A stretch of 64,000 nucleotides of DNA from Plectrocnemia conspersa (lineage: Eukaryota > Arthropoda > Insecta > Trichoptera > Polycentropodidae), in assembly GCA_009617715.1 (NCBI GenBank), contig VTFK01000073.1, positions 558,001-622,000 on the forward strand, given 5' to 3'. The position numbers and the translations under genes are program-made. The notes under the pieces were generated by a model. That model was not told where the DNA came from. It worked only from the letters and a program-made list of their open reading frames with translations, and did not search any database. Below, in pieces: positions 59,452-64,000 of this stretch (its first letter is position 1; each line of letters begins with the position of its first letter).

Positions 59452-60392
59452 CGTCCGGTGTGCCGACTCTTGAGAGCCAACGAGTGGTACACACGCATAA
59501 ACTTTCGTTTGATGGTAATAATAATGGTAAATTGAATGTGCAGTCGGTCGGTTAAGCGAGGCGCGTGTGTCGATTTGTTTACGGTTGCATCATGATCATC
59601 GCGATGATTGGTCTTATCAGTTTGTCGATGTGAACATGTGCAGAGAGAGGGAGAGCATTTTGCGGCTTGCGTCTGACTTGCTATGCTTTTGTAAATTGTT
59701 AAATTAAGTGCTCGATTCTTAAAAAAAATAAAGAGAAGGAGCCTATTTCTTCTGCGAACTTAAATCATAAAAACGTGCTACTAAATAACATGTTAAAAAT
59801 ATAAATACTCCGTGTTATAACAATGACCGGACGTGACTCAGACTTTTGTTGTTCTATATATATATTTAATTTATATACATATATAAGTATATTTGTAGGG
59901 AAAATTTCGGTGTAGAAAGGAATGTTAAAAAACGTTTTTTTTTGCAATTTTAACGACTATACATGTTTTAATGTAACTGACAATAATTTTCAACTTATTT
60001 TTAATTTTAAACTTATTGTTAGTATCAATTTTATACGCCGACTAGGTTGATTTTATTTAAGTCGAAATATTAAAAAAACAGCCCCGGAATATTTTTCATA
60101 CCCATTTAAAAATTTAAATTTTTCGTAGAATTATTCTCCTCAATCGGAGCGAATTTTACGAATTCATGCAGACATTCGCTGACTTTCGCACCTGTTCTCG
60201 TTCACTCAAATTTACGTCTCCAACCAAAAAATTCTCTCTTATAAATCGTACACCATTACAAATAGTACACCATCTCGTATAACCAAGCCGCGTTATGTTT
60301 AAATCTCATGCGAATTATATTATAATAAAGTAGGTTTCCGTATTATCGTATTCTGAAAATAATATATGTATATCAACATAAATTATTGAATT

Positions 60393-60446
60393 GCGTAATA
60401 TTTAATATTGTAATATTTTGCGTAATATTTAATATTGTAATATTTT
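60393..60446. repeat. Perfect tandem duplication, 27 bp x 2
   Basis: The unit gcgtaatatttaatattgta plus atatttt occurs at 60393-60419 and again, unchanged, at 60420-60446. Being perfect, it is recent. Confidence 0.9.
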
Positions 60447-63400
60447 TCATCGATCGCAATCCCGACAGTACTGTATTGTCATCAAATTTCATTTCATTTC
60501 AACTGTTTTCAACGCCCTGTAAGAACCTCCATCCCCATCCGTTGAATTATTATGATATTTGATTCCGATAACATGCGAACGGACCTTCATTGTCATTATT
60601 TTATAGCGCGCCGCCTCCTGATCATCGATTCGTCCGATTTGCCCACTCGCTCCGTGTGGACGTATGTTTATGCGTTTCGACCGCGACATTAATATCGGCC
60701 CGAATGACAGCGAACACCGTGCGATTCGACGCAAAAAACAACAAAAACCGAGCACCAGACTCCCGAAAACCTTTGTCTAGAGCGGATATTTATTGCCGGT
60801 GCGTCAAACTGGCGTTCACCTCTCGGCGGGCCAATTTCGTTTGAGTTGAGTTGCATTGCGGTTTTGCTTTTCATTTAGCAGAACGGCAGACTTACCTGTG
60901 TGTATCGGCCGTTTATCCCGAGCTCTCAGGTGAACAGACCTATTAAGGCCGCCGTTCAATATCCTTTTTCTCTTCTTGTTCCCAAGAGTTTGCCGACACG
61001 CATGGATCTGATTTTGCAACCAATATTGTCATAAGATCATTGCAACTCTGATCCTAACCATATATGTAATTAGCAAGGCTTTCCAACCACTCTTGCCATC
61101 CTTGATCTCCACCTCGCAGGGTGACGGCCATCTGAACCTTCACAAAGACTATCTCCGCACAGTGGCCGTGTCTCTGCAGAGTGGACCAGACTGTAGAAAT
61201 AAAATAAAAAGTACAAAGCGGCGAGGAGCGAGGATTGATGATGTCACACAGACGGGCTGTCTGCGCCAGTGATCCTCAAAAAGGATAACGTATTTGTATA
61301 CACCTTTGTGCGGCGGTATACCTCAGATATAATTTATTTCAATTTTAAACATTGATAAGAAACGACGGAAATTCGCAGTTAAAATTATCACATATTGATA
61401 AACATGAGGCGAAAGGTTAATGTCATAACGAGCGTAATTTGAAAATTGAGTCAATTCATATAAAAGTGAGGCGCGCAATAGTGCGCGAAAAGAGTCAGTG
61501 AGCGTATCACGCATTATATGCGTTTGCGGCGTATAAAAGGTTAATCTGTCGTAATCTATTGTCAGGGTTAGCACATTCTTTGTTAATTTTATTTATTGTT
61601 TTAGTAAACTTCAATTGATTCTTTGCTTGTGCCATAAAATTGCTCTAAAAATGAACAGACTAAATTAAATTAGTCATTACATTCCGAAGTAAAATAGCAA
61701 AAAATTTCGAATTTTCCGTTACATAGTCTGTACGATATTGTACACTGCTAAGTCTACAACAAAACGCTCTGTAAAGTTTCATATCAGATTTTTTAATGGG
61801 AAATTGATGCAGATAATTTCAGAAAGTTTATAACCCCCTTCCATATTTCCAATTCACGACAATTTAAACCGTGCTGTGAGAATGTTGCTCACTGGACATT
61901 TATATGATACCTCCACTAAATCAGTTCACAACTTTGATGTTAATTAATGTGACAACCGTAACTGTTTCAGAGCCACCGTCGCGGGTGGTTCGTGTTCTCG
62001 TATGCAGAGCATTTTTTTTATCTCGCATTGTTTTCCCACATGTTCCCGCCGAGTGAATGTATCGAGAGAGTGTAAATGTATAAAATAATAATTGGCAATA
62101 AACGCGAACCACTCTCCGGGTTCGTCGTTCGCTCGTTTGTTTGCACCACTGGCCCATTTTTCGGTCGCGAAAATAAATCTGTTTATTACGCCGTCATTGT
62201 GTAAAAATATAATATAGCACCGTCGAGGGTTAACGAGTCCATTATTTCATTATCGAAGGACTGCAAATATTTGATTTCGTTCAAGACGTGGAATGGCGTG
62301 ATGATAGCCCTTTTACCGCGGTGGATGCACTTCTCGAAGGCGGCGGAGCTGCCAAATGACTTGTGTCTGGCCTCGCTGCTTTTTTCATCATCATTGTCTT
62401 CTTCTCCTCTTTTCGTAACTACCACTTTGAAGCCCCGCACGTGATTATCAAAAGGCGCGCTCTAATGACCGCCTGCGACTTTCGGCTCTGGCCCTACGGT
62501 CAATCCTGTGCATCTTTACGATTGTACGATTCGAAAAGCCCATTAAATGCTAATAAGTCTTTGAATTTGAGGCTTTGATGTATGCATGCGCCCGTGGAAA
62601 TTTGATTATCTATGATCGATTGGAGAAGTATTTGATTTCAGTAATGTCGATGTAAAATAATTTTGTGGGAAAAGCCCGATTTTCTAATGTTTGTCCCAGA
62701 TAGTGCGTGCCGCCGTTCGTCGTCGTTCGACATGTTGTAATTAATTTATGGATGTAATGTATTTGTAGCTACTTATAAATAATATCCTACAACGCTTCAC
62801 GTAATTATCAGAGGCGCACATGGATGCACTTAAGCGGTTGACGTAATTATAAAAAGGGGGATACCTGTAATTTACTTCGAGGAATGAAACACAGTTTCAT
62901 CCTCAACAACAATAACAACAACAATGAGTTTTGGATTATTTTCTTCATCTTCTGCTCCATTTATACAATTACATACCTATCATCCTATTAGTATAGCTTT
63001 TAGCTGTGTCGATGCGGAAAATGTGATACGCTCGCGATTCGGTTTTATTCGTGTGTATAATTTCCCGAGTCAAGGTCTGGGATGTTGAACCTCGGTCTCA
63101 AGGTCCGGCGTGCGAGCGGGACGGTGCGATATGTGCGAGAGAGACAGCGCCATACGGCGCGGCGTCTCCGCTGGAATGTTCTTTATTCCCAGACGGGGCG
63201 GGAATAGAGAGCGTTCACACGGTGTCCGCACCCGGTGGATGGATCGCAACCCCGTGTGCACGCGCGCTAGCGAGTTTTCGGGACAGGAAGAGCAACGATT
63301 TTTTATATGGTCGTTCGATGAGTCGGTAGATTTTTCTAGAATATTTTCCACGTGCTTATGATAGAAGATTCTAGAAATGGATCGGATCTGTAAATAATAA

Positions 63401-64000
63401 ATATTATGCCACTTAATTTAATCCGTGCAGGACGTACACCGGATTAGTAAATTATATAAATAAAAATATTTTTTTTTTGTTAATTTACATATTTTATTTT
63501 CTCGTTGATTTTAAATTATTATGATTGTGCTCATGTATTTAATATGCAATACATGTAGCATTGTTATCTACATTTAGAATTCTTACCTGTTTGTTATTTT
63601 TTTTTATTAATTTATTGAATTTTATTTAAATGGAGCATTTAAAAGTAGCCTGCAATCGCGTGTCATCCGACGCTTATAAACTCAGTATCATTCATACTCA
63701 GTTCCAAAAATAAATGCAATACGTTTGAATGAGGCGTTGAAGAATTTATAGACCGACTCATCAAAACTTCCGCGAGTTCATCAAAAATTAAATCGTATGA
63801 GGGTTGTATCAATAGTATATTTAAATATTACACCACATGATAATGTTCATACTGTAACATAAATACTTTTTGATATTGCAGATTTAATTTTCCGCAATCT
63901 ATTTTTAACCCTATCCAAAACTTCCGACTTATTGAACATCCCTCACACCATACAATCTCGACGGATAGGAAGAGCGCGGATTTATACGTTACGCAACGCG

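Larger units (their letters stand above)
46582..64000 (+). other. Presumed mex-3 intron 1 (over 17.4 kb, runs off the window)
   Basis: No further mex-3 exon or other recognisable gene on either strand. AT-rich DNA alternates with G+C-richer patches at about 48300-50280, 50400-53270, 56430-56990, 58050-59660, 60490-61300 and 62230-63340. Long ORFs in these patches lack family features and overlap on both strands. The patches may be enhancers or other conserved noncoding DNA; this needs comparative data. Separately listed items include E-boxes, duplications, a long inverted repeat and a promoter-like island. Confidence 0.5.

Noticed and set aside
63051..63361. Three overlapping ORFs near the right end
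   Set aside because: They overlap on both strands in a G+C-rich patch and have no family features.
46582..64000. Search for the second mex-3 exon (CKIKALRAKTN)
   Set aside because: Not seen in any plus-strand frame; it must lie beyond the window.

Overview
The window is animal nuclear DNA, most likely insect. It is strongly AT-rich (by eye about 70% A+T). Its genes are split by many short GT/AG introns and a few long ones, and both introns and intergenic DNA are full of decayed transposons of types common in insects: jockey-like non-LTR reverse transcriptases, piggyBac, and hAT elements. The order of insect cannot be fixed from sequence alone. A mex-3 gene and a CCBE1 gene suggest it is not a Drosophila-like genome. 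There are no bacterial operons, CRISPR arrays or rRNA genes.

Layout. 707-6595 (+): dolichol kinase, nine exons, with a 3.6 kb intron holding a dead piggyBac. 6829-14541 (-): mitochondrial aldehyde dehydrogenase of the ALDH2 type, ten exons, 509 aa, tail to tail with DOLK. 18396-25591 (+): CCBE1 homologue (secreted, calcium-binding EGF plus collagen repeats), seven exons. 25841-27035 (-): coatomer epsilon subunit (COPE), five exons, tail to tail with CCBE1. 28689-33585 (-): TMEM201/Samp1-type inner nuclear membrane protein, five exons, with one apparent single-base frameshift in a T7 run. 33.6-46.0 kb: gene-poor DNA with retroelement debris, a striking 25-bp palindrome and one orphan exon-like ORF near 36.4 kb. 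46332-46581 (+): first coding exon of mex-3, a KH-domain RNA-binding protein, inside a GC-rich island. 46.6-64.0 kb: the presumed first intron of mex-3 (no further mex-3 exon is visible), with GC-rich patches that may be regulatory, a long inverted repeat and small duplications.

The genes do unrelated housekeeping or developmental jobs: N-glycosylation lipid carrier, aldehyde oxidation, extracellular matrix, COPI transport, nuclear envelope, RNA control. They do not form a pathway. I found no convincing undescribed multi-gene system. The items most worth checking are the TMEM201 frameshift, the orphan exon, the perfect palindrome, the 0.9 kb inverted repeat, the hAT remnant abutting the mex-3 promoter region, and a GC-rich promoter-like island at 56.4-56.7 kb. 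Splice sites and start codons were assigned by reading the sequence against remembered family sequence, without alignment software.
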